Shown here one piece after another: positions 1-12,030 of a stretch of DNA of 64,000 nucleotides. The stretch is from Chrysomallon squamiferum (lineage: Eukaryota; Mollusca; Gastropoda; Neomphalida; Peltospiridae). The translations under genes and the position numbers were made by a program. The notes below the pieces were generated by a model. That model saw only the letters and a program-made list of their open reading frames with translations, was not told the DNA's origin and ran no database searches. Position 1 is the stretch's first letter; each line of letters opens with the position of its first letter. The DNA lies in NCBI GenBank assembly GCA_012295275.1, contig CM022673.1, positions 17,423,810 through 17,487,809 of the forward strand. Direction: 5' to 3'.

Positions 1-2009
1 AAAAAGAGAGAGAGAGAGCGAGTCACGGTCAGTGAGAAACAGAAAAGAGACATTTTCGAAAAGCGATCGGCATTCATATCCACAGAATACGCCTTTTATT
101 CAAGATGAACGCGAGTTTGTGTTTTAAAAGCAAACATTACTCTTCATGCTGTCACATATCAATATTACCGTTATCTCGCCTGTACGATTTAGGCGACTCG
201 TCACCCGAAATGAAGCGATAGGATTGTGAAGACGTATTATTGAATTATATACTTACTATATGCCCGGAGTCGACTCGGGGAATTAAGGTATATTCAGTTA
301 ACGCTAATGATGATAATTAAGATGAATGGTTCGGTGAAGGAAAGAGACGTCTTTCGTGTTGGGAGGGGGGAGAATAATGGAAACAAGGCTTATCGATTTT
401 GACGAGCTCTTGCAAGAACCTCCTACCAGTCTTTTAGAAAACAGCATGGCGGCTACAAAAAAAATTTGGAATCCATTAAACACGAAACGGTTTAAATTAG
501 CAGGAATAATTGTGTTGGGAAAATTTATGTTTCGCTTTGAAAAGAAACCATATGATACTTTTTCTGATGGCATTAGACTGAGAAATGCTGTAATATGAAA
601 CACAGAAAGACTTGATGGGCTTAATGGTAGAATGATGTGAAATGTAATTATTACGTCACAGTTAATAAATCTGCTGTGATTGGTCTACCTTGGAGATCTT
701 TTTTTCTTTCCTTCTTCCTTCCTTTCTCTTGGTCTTTTTCTTCTTCTTTTCTTTTTTTTTTGGTTCTTCTTTTTTTTATCTCTGACAACCGGAGCTTTTG
801 AGAAATAAATATAAATGTAATTACAAAATAAAGTGGAAATATTGTAATACGTGGCCTTCTTTGAAGTGCTGAGAAACCTTGATGTTTTAGAAAACAACAC
901 CAAAGAAACAGATAACGGTATATACATATTTCAAAACTCGACTTAAATGCTTCTGTCGTAACAAATAATCTAAATACATTAGCATATTTTCCTTTTTCTT
1001 TATTTTCTTTTTCTTTTTAATATATCTATTTTTTCTTTTATAAACGATTTTTGGTAAAGCTATTTAATTTTCAATACTGTTACTGTTACAATATCCACTG
1101 TTTCTGCAACTACTACAACGACGACTATTACTACAAACAGCATCGTCGCCAGTATAACCTCTACTGATATTAAAACTACTGCGGCTTCTTCTTGAATAAT
1201 TGTTATTATTATTGTCATTAATACTTCGACCACACTAATAACAGTACTACCACTACAACTACTACAAAAAATACTATTGTTACTTCTACTACAACTATAA
1301 CTTGTACTAATACGACAGGTACTACTGCTGCTATTACAGCTAGTGTTACTACTACTACTACTACTACTACTAATACTAACATCATCAGATCTTGCTAACA
1401 TTTCGACAGTGATAATTTTTCGAAGTACATACTTTCATATTTGCTATAAAATTTATTAAAATTTACAATATACCTTCTAGAATTAAATATTTTAAAACTG
1501 TATCAACATAAAACACGGCCTAAATATTAACCACAAACTGTCTGCAACATTTTCATTTGTTTGACCTTTCACCTAGACCTTTCACCTCAAATCACGTGAC
1601 GGCTTAACGTCGGACTTTTATTAGTAATGAAATTAACCAGTTGTCATATACCAGCCGAGTTTCGTACACGAAATGTGTGTACTACGTCATACACCTTTAC
1701 ACTGGGTGATCCAGGGATTTAGGTGGAGTAATTCATTCGGAGGTCACGCTACAAGCCGGAAGGGTCAAATACCGTCACATGTGACATAAAACCATTGTGC
1801 GGTGTCCGGGGAATGTCCCCCACTGACAGAATGTGTCAGTTCCGCCCCTCGTCAATGTCAGCGTGTTGAGTTAACACTGGACGTGTTTCTGTCGCCGTGA
1901 AAATAAACCTGCTGACCAGTACGATCTGTCATTAATCTGTGGATGTCATACTATACGCTGAATTGATGACATATTCTACAGTATGAGCATGTAGGTGAGA
2001 TAGCTGTAT

Positions 2010-2013
<4 letters not shown>
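1..2013. other. intergenic DNA upstream of the tRNA gene
   Basis: No gene can be supported here. It opens with a short GA tract and has a pyrimidine-rich patch near 700-780. From 1080 to 1400 it holds a degenerate ACN trinucleotide tract, whose - strand reading frame is almost only Ser/Thr/Val and so is a repeat artefact. From about 1540 to 2000 the DNA is non-repetitive, with a tandem DR1-like element, a CACGTG E-box at 1593-1598 and two small hairpins at 1808-1840. An open frame at 377-598 (+) has ordinary composition but no recognisable domain. Confidence 0.6.
1562..1598 (-). promoter_or_regulatory. tandem DR1-like nuclear-receptor element next to a CACGTG E-box
   Basis: Read on the - strand, 1562-1574 is AGGTGAAAGGTCA, two AGGT(G/C)A half-sites one base apart, which is the DR1 arrangement bound by HNF4/RXR-type receptors. 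The copy at 1575-1587 is the same except for a final T. A CACGTG core follows at 1593-1598. The sequence match is direct; binding and target gene are unknown. Confidence 0.35.

Positions 2014-2086
<73 letters not shown>
2014..2086. repeat. (GA)n microsatellite
   Basis: This is an uninterrupted GA dinucleotide tract of about 36 units. Confidence 0.95.
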
Positions 2087-2087
<1 letters not shown>

Positions 2088-2165
2088 GTAAATGGCAAGA
2101 AGAAATAACATTCCAATTTAGTTAAATATTAAAATATTTCAGAGAAAATCTGTCATTCCTTTTCA

Positions 2166-2178
2166 TAATAATAATAAT

Positions 2179-2221
<43 letters not shown>
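2166..2221. repeat. (AAT)n microsatellite
   Basis: AAT/ATA trinucleotide tract with one interruption near 2178. The long poly-Ile reading frame across it on the - strand is a repeat artefact. Confidence 0.93.
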
Positions 2222-2493
2222 GTTTTAATAAAATTAGACGACTAATTAGAAATCTACGTATATTTCTTAACTGGGAATGCACAGTATCGTACCAGCAGCA
2301 GTATCTATTTCTACATATATACATAAATACATACGTATGTCCATATGAATTTAATTTCAACTATCATCAGACTTGAGCATATTCAAAATAGGAATGATAG
2401 GCATTAGTTTATTTATAGATTCATTCTGAGGAGATGTTTTCAAAATGAAATAAACTGTAGACAATATCCGAAACTCTACATATTAATTCAATT

Positions 2494-2498
2494 AAAAA
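2494..2498 (-). terminator. RNA polymerase III T5 terminator of tRNA-Ala
   Basis: Five consecutive T residues on the - strand begin six bases beyond the mature 3' end of the tRNA. This is the usual Pol III stop signal and supports a functional gene. Confidence 0.85.
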
Positions 2499-2504
2499 TA
2501 TATT

Positions 2505-2576
2505 TGGAGATGCCGGGTATCGAACCCGGGGCCTTTCACATGCAAAGCGAACGCTCTACCACTGAGCTACATCCCC
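2505..2576 (-). tRNA. tRNA-Ala (anticodon UGC)
   Basis: The 72-nt - strand sequence folds as a full cloverleaf. The acceptor stem GGGGATG/CATCTCC has one G-U pair, the anticodon stem TTCGC/GTGAA has one G-U pair, and the T stem is CCGGG/CCCGG. The anticodon loop reads TTTGCAT, giving UGC, which decodes GCA alanine codons. The A box (TAGCTCAGTGG) and B box (GGTTCGATACC) are canonical RNA polymerase III promoter elements. The discriminator base is A, no intron is present and the CCA end is not encoded, as is usual for eukaryotes. The position 3-70 G-U pair is the classic alanyl-tRNA synthetase identity element. It is a lone copy with no other tRNA gene nearby. Confidence 0.96.
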
Positions 2577-2694
2577 TTGTATTATAAGATGTAATACATT
2601 TAATTGATAGTACAAAATGGTAGAAAATTTAATATTCAAACCAAAAGTGAAATGATGAAAATATCACAACGTATTATTGTAGAATATAGTATTA

Positions 2695-2729
<35 letters not shown>

Positions 2730-3516
2730 AGAATAAAAAAGAACAAAACATCAACAGCAGTGTTTACAACAATAATTGATTATAATATGCAGTATATTTG
2801 TTTTCGTCCTTTTCATTTTTCTGTCTAAACATAATTACGTCTACAACAAATATTATTAACATCATAACGAGACTGTTTAACCTCGGGTCATCTTCAAAGA
2901 GATAGTCTGATAATACAAACCATTTATCTATTAGAAGAGCTTTTATCTTATCGAGACTATAGAGTGGCTCAAGTTCTGAGTGGTCAGTAATCATAAGAGG
3001 CCTTATATGGATAAACATAATAAAGGTAAAATTGATAAATAAATTAATATAATTTATAATTAAGTAAATAAACAGTAATATAAACACCAAAAACAACCAA
3101 CCAACCAACCAACCAAACAAACAAACAAACAAATAAATAAATAAATAAATAAATAAGATAAACCACAGATAAAAAAAAAAAAAAAAAAAAAAAATTCTTT
3201 CCTTTTATATCTGTCTCCATTATATTAAATTAATCTGTAGGAAAACGTCGTAAAAGTACTGTAAAAACATCACTTAAATATTCCTAAATCACTTTTTGTT
3301 ATTTTATTTTCATTATATATTTGTATGCATTATGTATGTATGTATGTATGTATGTATGTAGAGAGTGGTGATGTGCTAATCTAAGATTATATCAGTTTGT
3401 TACATTATTTAGAGAAAAAAGGGGATATAATCATTTAACAAATCAAAGTAAGCGCATCTAATGGGAAGCGATACCAGTGCATTTCTGTCCGACTTGAAAA
3501 TATTACAGCTCACTGC

Positions 3517-3551
<35 letters not shown>

Positions 3552-6374
3552 AAAAGTTTCTGTATACCCATAAAGGTCCTCTTAAGTATTTTATAAACGA
3601 AATACTTCAAGAGAAAAATATTGAAAAAGCAGTTTGATAAGAGGGAAATTTATCCCGTGTTATCTGTGAGCAGTGAATGTCGCCTTTGTTCCGTTGTAAT
3701 TATGACGTCTATCCATCTTCAACGTGTTAACAGAAATAAAAATTATTTTTTTTAAAAATGACGGCTGATTTCACCTCCCCCATATATCTTTCTTTTTGTT
3801 TATTCACATATTTTAATGTTCTTATTCTTCTTTCCAGCAGTTGATTTGTGTCTCCAGATGAAATATTCTCATCAGAAATAGTTATCAGCTGTTTATGGCT
3901 CCGGATGATGTGTTACCGTTGATAACTGTTTATCGTGATGTAATCACTGCTGTAAAAAACCAGGTCTTTTTGTTACATGCAGTCGCAGATAAATTGCAAA
4001 CATCACAAATTCATGAAACCAAATATTTATTTATTTCAAACACAGAGATAGCAAGATGGATTACGGCATTTCATGCGCCAATTACATGACTTTTATTTCG
4101 TTCCTCGGTGTTAACCCCACCAATATTCGTCCAGCTTGGAATGGCACGTAGTATAAACCTGTACTTGCATGATGGTACAGCGGACTGTAGGAAGCTGTGA
4201 GATTGTGTTATCTGAACACAAACACATAAATAAACATCCTCTGTGATATAGTCGTCAAGCTGGAAGTCTTCAGGTGCCTGGATCGAACTTTGTTACCAGC
4301 ATGGTTAATAATAAAAATGGTTTCATGGATACTGTACAGAAGTGGTGACCAAGGTTCACATACTTCACTGTACTGAAGTAAAACCACTAACACGACTGTT
4401 TCACATACACACTATAAACTGTCTTGTAGATAAAATTAAAGAGAAAAAATAGGACGTATTTACCGTTTAACTTAGAGACAGAAATTAAGTTTATATAAGA
4501 ATTATGTTTATATTTTGTTTAGTCTTGTATGTAATATAGCAATAATAACAACAAAAACAACTATTAAAATAATAACAAAAAAAAAAAAAAAAAAAAAACA
4601 TCAATAACGACAGAAACTATATGAATCCTAACAACAACAAGCCAAAAGGATATCAGACATGCACACACTGACAGACTGCTGAATGCAAATACAAAAACAG
4701 ACATATGGACACAGAGAAATAAATAAATAAATAAATGAAACGGGTTGACCTACTTTAAATGATCAAGTGTTTGTTTAAAATGTATCGTAACAGATGAGGA
4801 CCAGGAAGATGATGTCAGAACACATCTGTCACACTCACAAACACAAGTGTCACACACGGTATACCGAGCATTTCTAAACGGGAAATCGAAACACTGGCAA
4901 TACACACTGAAACTTAAATTAACAAGGCGATAAGGCAAGCAGATTAACTCGAAATATATATCGTGTATTATCTTGCTATGACATGTTAAAACAGCTGACA
5001 AAAATCTAGTAAATTCTCAAGAATGATTAAAAAGACAATGCGTGTATAATGTAGTCTTATCAGTTTATCGAAAATGTTATAATAAAACGTACTATTCATG
5101 TACATAGAAAACATAATTGCTGTTATTATTAAAATATGTATTTTCTTCTAATGGATTCTATAATAGAAAATACATTAAGAGCGTTAAAAATTATAAATAA
5201 AAAGTATAACGTTAACAATGATGATGAATAAAAAAATAAAATATAAAGTTATGTTGAGAATCGTGATAATAACAACAATAATAATAACATTTACATTATT
5301 TTTATTGTTGTTGTTAATGTTATTTTACTATTGTTGTTGTTATTTGTGTTGTAATTATTGTTGTTATTATTGTAGTTGTTTGTGATGAACAACATTCACA
5401 AATAACTTTCGTTACCTTAACTGAACTATCTTCCGTCAGAGATTTATGTAAATACTTATGTATGAAAAAATAAAAAAATAATAATAAATAAAACATAAAA
5501 CATAAAAAATAACAAAAACTTTTTATTGCAAATGCTGGTTGAGTTATTTAAAAAATGTCTAATATTTGAAAGGAAACATTAAAAGATAGAAAGTTATCTG
5601 CGTCTATTTCTAGAAGTTGTCAACACCGTATCGCTTTCACGTGCTATCGCACATGCACGACATTTTCAATTACTGTTTAAGATTTAAAACAAAAAATGAA
5701 TTGCAGGTGCTTCATTTTAAAAAAGAGGAAGAAGAAGAAGAAGAAGAAGAAGATACTTTTAACTAAGAAATAAAACAGGTTCACTGATTCCGCTTATGAC
5801 GGTTTGTGAAAAATTCTAAAACTATAAAAGATACATCAAGAAAAAAAACGAAAAATAAAAAAGAATTACGAAAAAAGAGAAAATCACTAGACACACAAAG
5901 AAGGACCTATAGATGTGTTACTAACATACTGCCAAATACAGTCTATTCAAATTACCTTCAGTGGATCCGAAACTGATGTATATATTAATTATTTAGATTT
6001 TTTATATTCTCAAATTGTTATGATATTTAATGTTTGTTTTTTAAACTGAGTGTATCTAAAGCAGTAAGTGTGCTGTGTATGTAAACTATACATACATATT
6101 TTATGTTTCTCTATATATCTGTTAATTTTTTCACATTCACGATAAGCTAAAACTGTTTTTCTGGATAAACAAATTATATATAAATCGTTATCAGGTGTAA
6201 TCTGTTATAAACGTCCTAATGTTCTCTAAACCAGTCTAATATCGCTGTGATATCGTCTTTACTTTATAGACATTTTTAATGATAAATATATGACTGAATC
6301 TACGCGACCAGTTTCAATCAAACGTACCTGAAGTAATTATGCGAGGCTGCCATTTCACTAGTTAATTCCCCTCC
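2577..6374. other. intergenic AT-rich DNA with short repeats
   Basis: No gene is recognisable. It contains A-runs at 2695-2727, 3169-3193, 3520-3548 and 4578-4598, AACC/AAAC/AAAT tetranucleotides at about 3098-3155, (TGTA)n at about 3332-3360, degenerate ATT/GTT tracts at 5270-5370 and (GAA)n at 5725-5753. An open frame at 3895-4089 (+) has non-repetitive composition but no known domain. Confidence 0.6.
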
Positions 6375-6513
6375 CAGCCATTTGGTTTTGCTTAACAAAG
6401 TACAGTTTTATTTCAGAGTTTAATATTACACATATACACATACATATACACACGCATAGAAATATATATATTCATACAAACATATGCACAAACATACATA
6501 CAAACGTACGTAC

Positions 6514-6552
<39 letters not shown>

Positions 6553-6602
6553 TATGTAAATATATGTGTGTGTGTCTGTGTGTGTGTGTGTGTGTGTGTA
6601 TA

Positions 6603-6620
6603 TACTTTTGGGCCACCCTG
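6603..6620 (-). mobile_element. orphan terminal repeat of the same Tc1/mariner-like MITE family
   Basis: These 18 bases match the outer end of the terminal repeat of the element at 6745-6991 and are followed by TA at 6621-6622. The rest of the copy seems to have been replaced by microsatellite sequence. Confidence 0.5.
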
Positions 6621-6668
6621 TATATATATACACACACACACACATATTTGTATATATATATATGTGTA

Positions 6669-6710
<42 letters not shown>

Positions 6711-6744
6711 ATCTGTTTATATATATATAATGTATTTACAGATA

Positions 6745-6991
6745 CAGTGTGGCCCAAAGTAGGTTTACAGTTATTAAACTATCGTTTATATGCTTGAAGT
6801 TACTAGTTAAGTACAATTAACAAAAAATATTCCTCTGATCTAACTTGTAATAAATTAATTAATAAATGTTGATGGAGGACATTTTGAGCAACTGAGAGAT
6901 TAAACAGTTTCTGATTAATGCTTGAAACATTCTTATATTATAAAATAAATTGCCTATGTAATAACGGTAAACCTACTTTTGGGCCACCCTT
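6745..6991. mobile_element. Tc1/mariner-like MITE (247 bp, TA target duplication)
   Basis: The left end (6745 onward) and the reverse complement of the right end (to 6991) share about 30 bp, centred on GTGGCCCAAA and GTAGGTTTAC. The left copy lacks one A and carries a few substitutions. TA dinucleotides flank both ends (6743-6744 and 6992-6993), as expected for the Tc1/mariner superfamily, which inserts at TA. The interior is AT-rich and has no coding capacity, so the copy is non-autonomous and would depend on a transposase encoded elsewhere. The assignment rests on TA duplication and terminal repeats, since no transposase is available to type it. Confidence 0.75.
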
Positions 6992-7399
6992 TATATACAC
7001 ACACACACATACACACACATATATACACACATTCATACATATGCATACATATATATGCCAACTTACACGCGTATGTAGATGCACAAGTACGTACATACAG
7101 ACAGACACGTCCATACAGATGTACCTAATTTAAATATGCTTACCACAGTTAACATATTCTCCAGAATATGATATATATATATACAGACACAGACACACAC
7201 AGACACACACATATATATTTTTGTATGTTTGAATTGACAGAATGATATCATTCTGAAGGATATTTTAAGTATGGTATGCATATTTACTCATTCATCTATG
7301 AAGTGTGAATGCATATATATATATATATATACATGTGTATATATGTAATATTAAACTCTGATATAATACTGTACTTTGTTAAACAAAACCAAGTGGCTG

Positions 7400-8384
7400 A
7401 GTGATGCTATATATTAATATACATGTATGTAACAGTATTGCATGAATTGCATGAATAGTGCTTTTTAAGGGGTTTTTTTAAGCAACAATAAAAAAAAAAA
7501 AAAAAATAAGGTGCCATTTTTTCCAAATCTGCACAGTGCCATTTTTTCTGGTGCCATTTTTTTCCTACAACCCTTACAGAAATGCCTAAACTCCACTGTA
7601 ACCGATTTCACGTTTCGCGTGATAGGGTCACATACTGACGTCACTGAACATCAAATAATATCATCAGGAAATGAATTATCTTTATTACTAATATTTGCTT
7701 TTCACAGCATCAGTTGCGTTAATCTCCGCAGTGGAAAAAAATAAAAAATAAAAATAAAATAAAAAATAAAATAAAATAAATAAATAAGTAAATAAAAAGT
7801 AAAAGTAAAAAAGTAAAAATAAATAAATAAATCGGCAAAAATAATTAAAAAACAAAACCTGAAAACGAAGTGTAGTAATTCCCAATGTTAATATTTGGAA
7901 TACACGGCTTGATTTTTTTTTCTTTAACATAACAATAATAGTGAAATAAATAAATAAATAAATAAACGAAAACCATTATAATCAAAATACAATACTTCAA
8001 ATATATGTTAAGCAGAGTACTCTTTTCAGTGGATGGAAAATATGAAATAAAATAAAATAAAATAAAATAAAATAAAATAATAATAATATAAACCCCAAGA
8101 AATATATAAAGCAAACCAAAATGTATGAATAGTAATTTTAATATTTTAAGCGAAAAGAAACATTATAATAATCGAAGCAAACTGAAAAACGTTATCGCCA
8201 ATTTAATATAAATATCTAAAAAAAAAAAAAAAATCAAGAAAGAAGAAAAGGAAAAAAATAAAAAAAAAAAATAAAATAAAATAAAAAAAAAAAAGAAGAA
8301 AGAAGGGGAAAATGAGTAGAAAAAAAAAAATGTTCAAGCGACCTGGAACAAACACTAGAGCTATTAATATATTTAGCATTTGAT
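7400..8384. other. intergenic AT-rich DNA
   Basis: No gene seen. It contains A-runs, (AAAAT)n near 7740-7790 and 8041-8080, a thrice-repeated GTGCCATTTTTT motif at 7511-7561 and a TGACGTCA CRE palindrome at 7636-7643. Confidence 0.55.
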
Positions 8385-8484
8385 GACGAAACAGCGGTCT
8401 CTTGTTAAAACATGTTTGTGTTTGCTGGCAAATGTTTCGAAATGCAACTGCGTTTAAAGACCCTCCGTTTGTCAACATGCGCAC
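8385..8484 (+). repeat. dispersed repeat, copy 1 of an inverted pair
   Basis: About 100 bp matches the reverse complement of 10423-10520 at roughly 80-85 percent by eye. Conserved blocks include TTTGCTGGCAAATGTTT and AGACCCTCCG followed by TGTCAACATG. No terminal repeats or long frame are seen, so the family is unknown. Confidence 0.7.
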
Positions 8485-8637
8485 AGCCTTGTCTGCCCTG
8501 CCTGCAAGCTCCTCTTAGTCTGTTTGAATCGCATCTTGCTTACACGTTTCATTCTAGACGAGGCCAAAGAAAACAAAGTTTTGTCTCCTGAACTTAAACC
8601 CGTTTTAAGTATGTTTGAAAGGGGAGAAAGGGGGCTG

Positions 8638-8641
<4 letters not shown>

Positions 8642-8722
<81 letters not shown>

Positions 8723-8727
8723 GAGAA
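8642..8727. repeat. (GA)n microsatellite
   Basis: Long GA tract with one CA interruption near 8715. Confidence 0.93.
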
Positions 8728-9346
8728 TGGAGAAAAATGCAGAGAATATATGAAAAGAATGAAAAATAGGATAAAATGAGATAGAGAGAGTGAGATAGAA
8801 AGACAGAGATCGACATGGCGAGAGAATAGAGAAAAAACCTGAGAAAAATATGAAAGAGACAATGAAATGAAATGGTGACAGTAAAGGAATTTCTTTTTAT
8901 TGTAAATCATTTATTTCTTACAGATCCTGTAACACGATGAGCATACTTTAACTTTCAGTCTGTTATAGTCTGATTTATAAAAATATACGGTTCAAATTCC
9001 AACAAGGCCAGTCCATGACAGTTTTGCCTGCACCTTTGCTGCTAGCAGACACGAAAATAAGGCAAAAAATAAACAAAGCGTCAGAAAAATTAGTGAGTAA
9101 ATATCACTGTTATTATAGTAATTATTAACAGCTATAATGAAATGACAGTTTGTATATATAAATTTGCATAGTTTGCGGTTCGTTTCGGTATGCTGTCAGT
9201 CACAGTTCCGAGAATTTTAAATACTGATGTTAATTTTTCGAAAGGTCATGACTTGTATTTGTTGATAACATTTAAGTGATTTAATTAAATAATGACAATG
9301 ATTTGGCGTCTTGTAACCCTTGTTTAATACTACTTTGTCTAGACTA

Positions 9347-9458
<112 letters not shown>

Positions 9459-10422
9459 GCAAGCAAGGGCACGTACACATACAAACACAAACACACATAT
9501 ATACATATAAGGCGCAGGATAATATAACATGTAAAATATTAATTATAATATAAGAGAAACAAAGCATTTATTTTATTTCGACGGTTAAAAATAAAACTTA
9601 CTTTTTTAAAGTAATGATGATGATATGAGAGAGGAAACCAGTCGGAGCACTGCAGAGACCGCTGAGCAACTGGATACATTTTAAATACATATTTCTTCTA
9701 CAAAAATCTTAAACTACTGTTGATGATGTACTCGATCGACTTGAAATATAAAAAGTTAAAAAAAAAAAATAAAAAATAGAGAAAGACTGTGACCGATATT
9801 TTTTTTTAAAGAAGAACTTCTACAACACGATTATGATGAAGACTGTAACTGACAAAATCATTGATAGTGCCGATAATAATGATAAATGATGGTGATAACA
9901 TGACAGTAACTGCTACAACAACGACATTTGTGATGAAAGGGTTATTGATGTTTTACGATGAAACGATAATATATTTGATAAAACTGTTGGTAACAATTGT
10001 GCAAGATGTAGACGATGGCAAAGATGACGAATGGTGTCATAACCGATGTTGATGCAGTTCATATTTGAAAGCTATTGTTGGGGATGATGATGATGGTGTT
10101 TATATAATTTTTAAAAACATTTTTTGGCAGGAACATTGTTGATTATGCATTATATAAAATATTGCTGAAGCGATTTGTATAACACCTGCCATGATGATTA
10201 AGATGAAGACGAGAAAGTTGACTGTTATCATAAGAACGACTACAAAGACGACGTAGACGGTAACTACGCATCATCTTTGACCATGACATTCTAAGGCTGC
10301 AGATGGCGGTGCCAAAATGTTTTACTTCAATCCACAATACTGCAGCCAAAGTACGAGGAAAAAAAAAAAAAAACAGCAAGTTAGTTGCGATTGTGTCTGC
10401 ATGTAGGGTAAACATTACACTG

Positions 10423-10520
10423 CTCATGTTGACACACGGAGGGTCTCTAAGCGTTTTTGAATTTAGAAAACATTTGCCAGCAAACATGAACATGTTTTCA
10501 CAAGAGGCCAATGTTTCCTG
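10423..10520 (-). repeat. dispersed repeat, copy 2 of an inverted pair
   Basis: This is the inverted partner of 8385-8484. Homology stops just outside the shared block on both sides, which suggests two insertions of one element rather than a single segmental inversion. Confidence 0.7.
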
Positions 10521-11945
10521 AAGTTTAGCATATCAATAGTCAGTGTTTGCACGGGTCCCCGATATTTCCTCTCTTAATAGCCATTTTTTTCACTCTCTGA
10601 TCTCTCGCTGTTTGTCGAGTAGAGATGTCTGCTGTGATTGGCAAGTTACGCTTCTTGCAAGTTTCTCCTCCGATTCTTGTACGACGCTGTCTAAATATCT
10701 GTACAGCCTCGGCTTGCAATACCTGTCCCGAGTTATGTAACTGTTTGGAAAGTGATTTCAGACAAATATGGGAGCGGAGAGCTCGGCCATTCTCAGTTGA
10801 TGTTCATGTTTTATCGTTTGTTGGTTTTGTTTAGTCTTTTTTTTATGTGCATGTGTGTTTTGTTCCTTCGTCGCAGGAGAGTACTGTGAATTATCGGCCT
10901 TGCGTAACTCTCTTTTTTTTTTTTTTTTTTCAACATCAGTACGCCACATGCGAAGGTCAATTTGAAAATGGCCGTGTTAGGGTAGTAACAGTCGAATGTA
11001 AAAGTTTTGTGAACTATTTCGTTTTTAAGTTAATTGGATGTTTGTGTTCGTGTTTTACAATAAATTCTAGTTACATTGCGAATGGAAAATTCAAAATTTT
11101 AACATTCAATTTAAGTTCTGTTTATTTAATTTTTAAAATGTTATTACTGGTTAAAGAATAACAGCATGCAGCTGCAATAAGAATACACAACCACTTCTCC
11201 ATCGGCGTCATCATCATCAGTAGCAACAACAGCAACAACGATAATGACAATAAGAAAAAGGAAATAAAAAGAAAAAAGAATGTCAGATAGACAGATGATA
11301 TTAAATAAATAAATAATCAAATGAATGAATGAGTAAGTCAAAAAGGCAGCACATTTTAAAACCTGTTTGCGCATTATACAACAGCTACAAACCAAACTGT
11401 TTTACGTTCAAACTGAAATTCAGTCTTTTGAAACTTTTTTCAAACATTTTGGTTCACTTAGAAAATCAAAGCTTAGAAAACAAATAAAATCTATATTTCC
11501 CCTTTGGTAACAAAGGCGGATTTATTTCAACGATGACACATTAACCTACATCAAATACAGAACTGCACTAAAGTAAACCAGCGATTAGTTGTTACATGAA
11601 GAACGTAGTATGTTTGTTATTCTTTTTGCAAAGCCATAAATTTAACTTACTCATTTTATTCAGTTTTACATCCGTCTGTGAATTCTGTAACACTATCATC
11701 ATCTCAAATATTCATTTTCTTTGTATTTATACAGTAACTCTGTGGTAACTTGCATACGTATTTTAATACATCGATGATAAATAGATGAAAATGTTACTAG
11801 ATTATAAGCGTAATTTTTATAAATAATAATAACAACGATAATAGAAATACCGACAACATAGCAGCAACAACAACAACAACAATAATAAAGATATATTGTA
11901 GAGATAAGCAGATATAGATAAAAATATTTCATTTAAAACATATAC

Positions 11946-11946
<1 letters not shown>

Positions 11947-11980
<34 letters not shown>

Positions 11981-11994
11981 TATTATTATTATTA

Positions 11995-12030
<36 letters not shown>
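11947..12030. repeat. (ATT)n microsatellite
   Basis: Two ATT blocks interrupted near 11979 and 11999. Confidence 0.9.

Larger units (their letters stand above)
6375..7399. mobile_element. 1-kb segment bounded by 68-bp inverted repeats
   Basis: 6375-6442 and 7332-7399 are inverted copies of each other with only a few mismatches. The shared core includes TTAATATTAC and AACAAAGTACAGT on the left arm. Between the arms lie (CA)n, (TA)n and (GT)n tracts, a mariner-type terminal-repeat fragment and a complete short TA-flanked element. No transposase frame is present. It may be a non-autonomous transposon with terminal inverted repeats, or an inverted duplication. No target-site duplication is clear at its edges. 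Confidence 0.5.

Noticed and set aside
377-598. Open frame of 74 codons on the + strand starting METRLIDFDELL
   Set aside because: Composition is protein-like, but there is no recognisable domain, splice context or promoter, and the - strand is also open across it. A coding call is not supported without homology or RNA evidence.
3895-4089. 64-codon + frame preceded by an acceptor-like TTCTTTCCAG
   Set aside because: No known domain, no donor at a sensible place and no neighbouring exon. Such frames are expected by chance.
4255-4300. B-box-like AGTTCGATCC on the - strand
   Set aside because: No A box at the right distance and no cloverleaf, so it is neither a tRNA gene nor a convincing SINE.
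10143-10511. 122-codon - frame overlapping the dispersed repeat
   Set aside because: It crosses an A-run and the repeat copy, and its other half is low complexity. It is not a credible gene.
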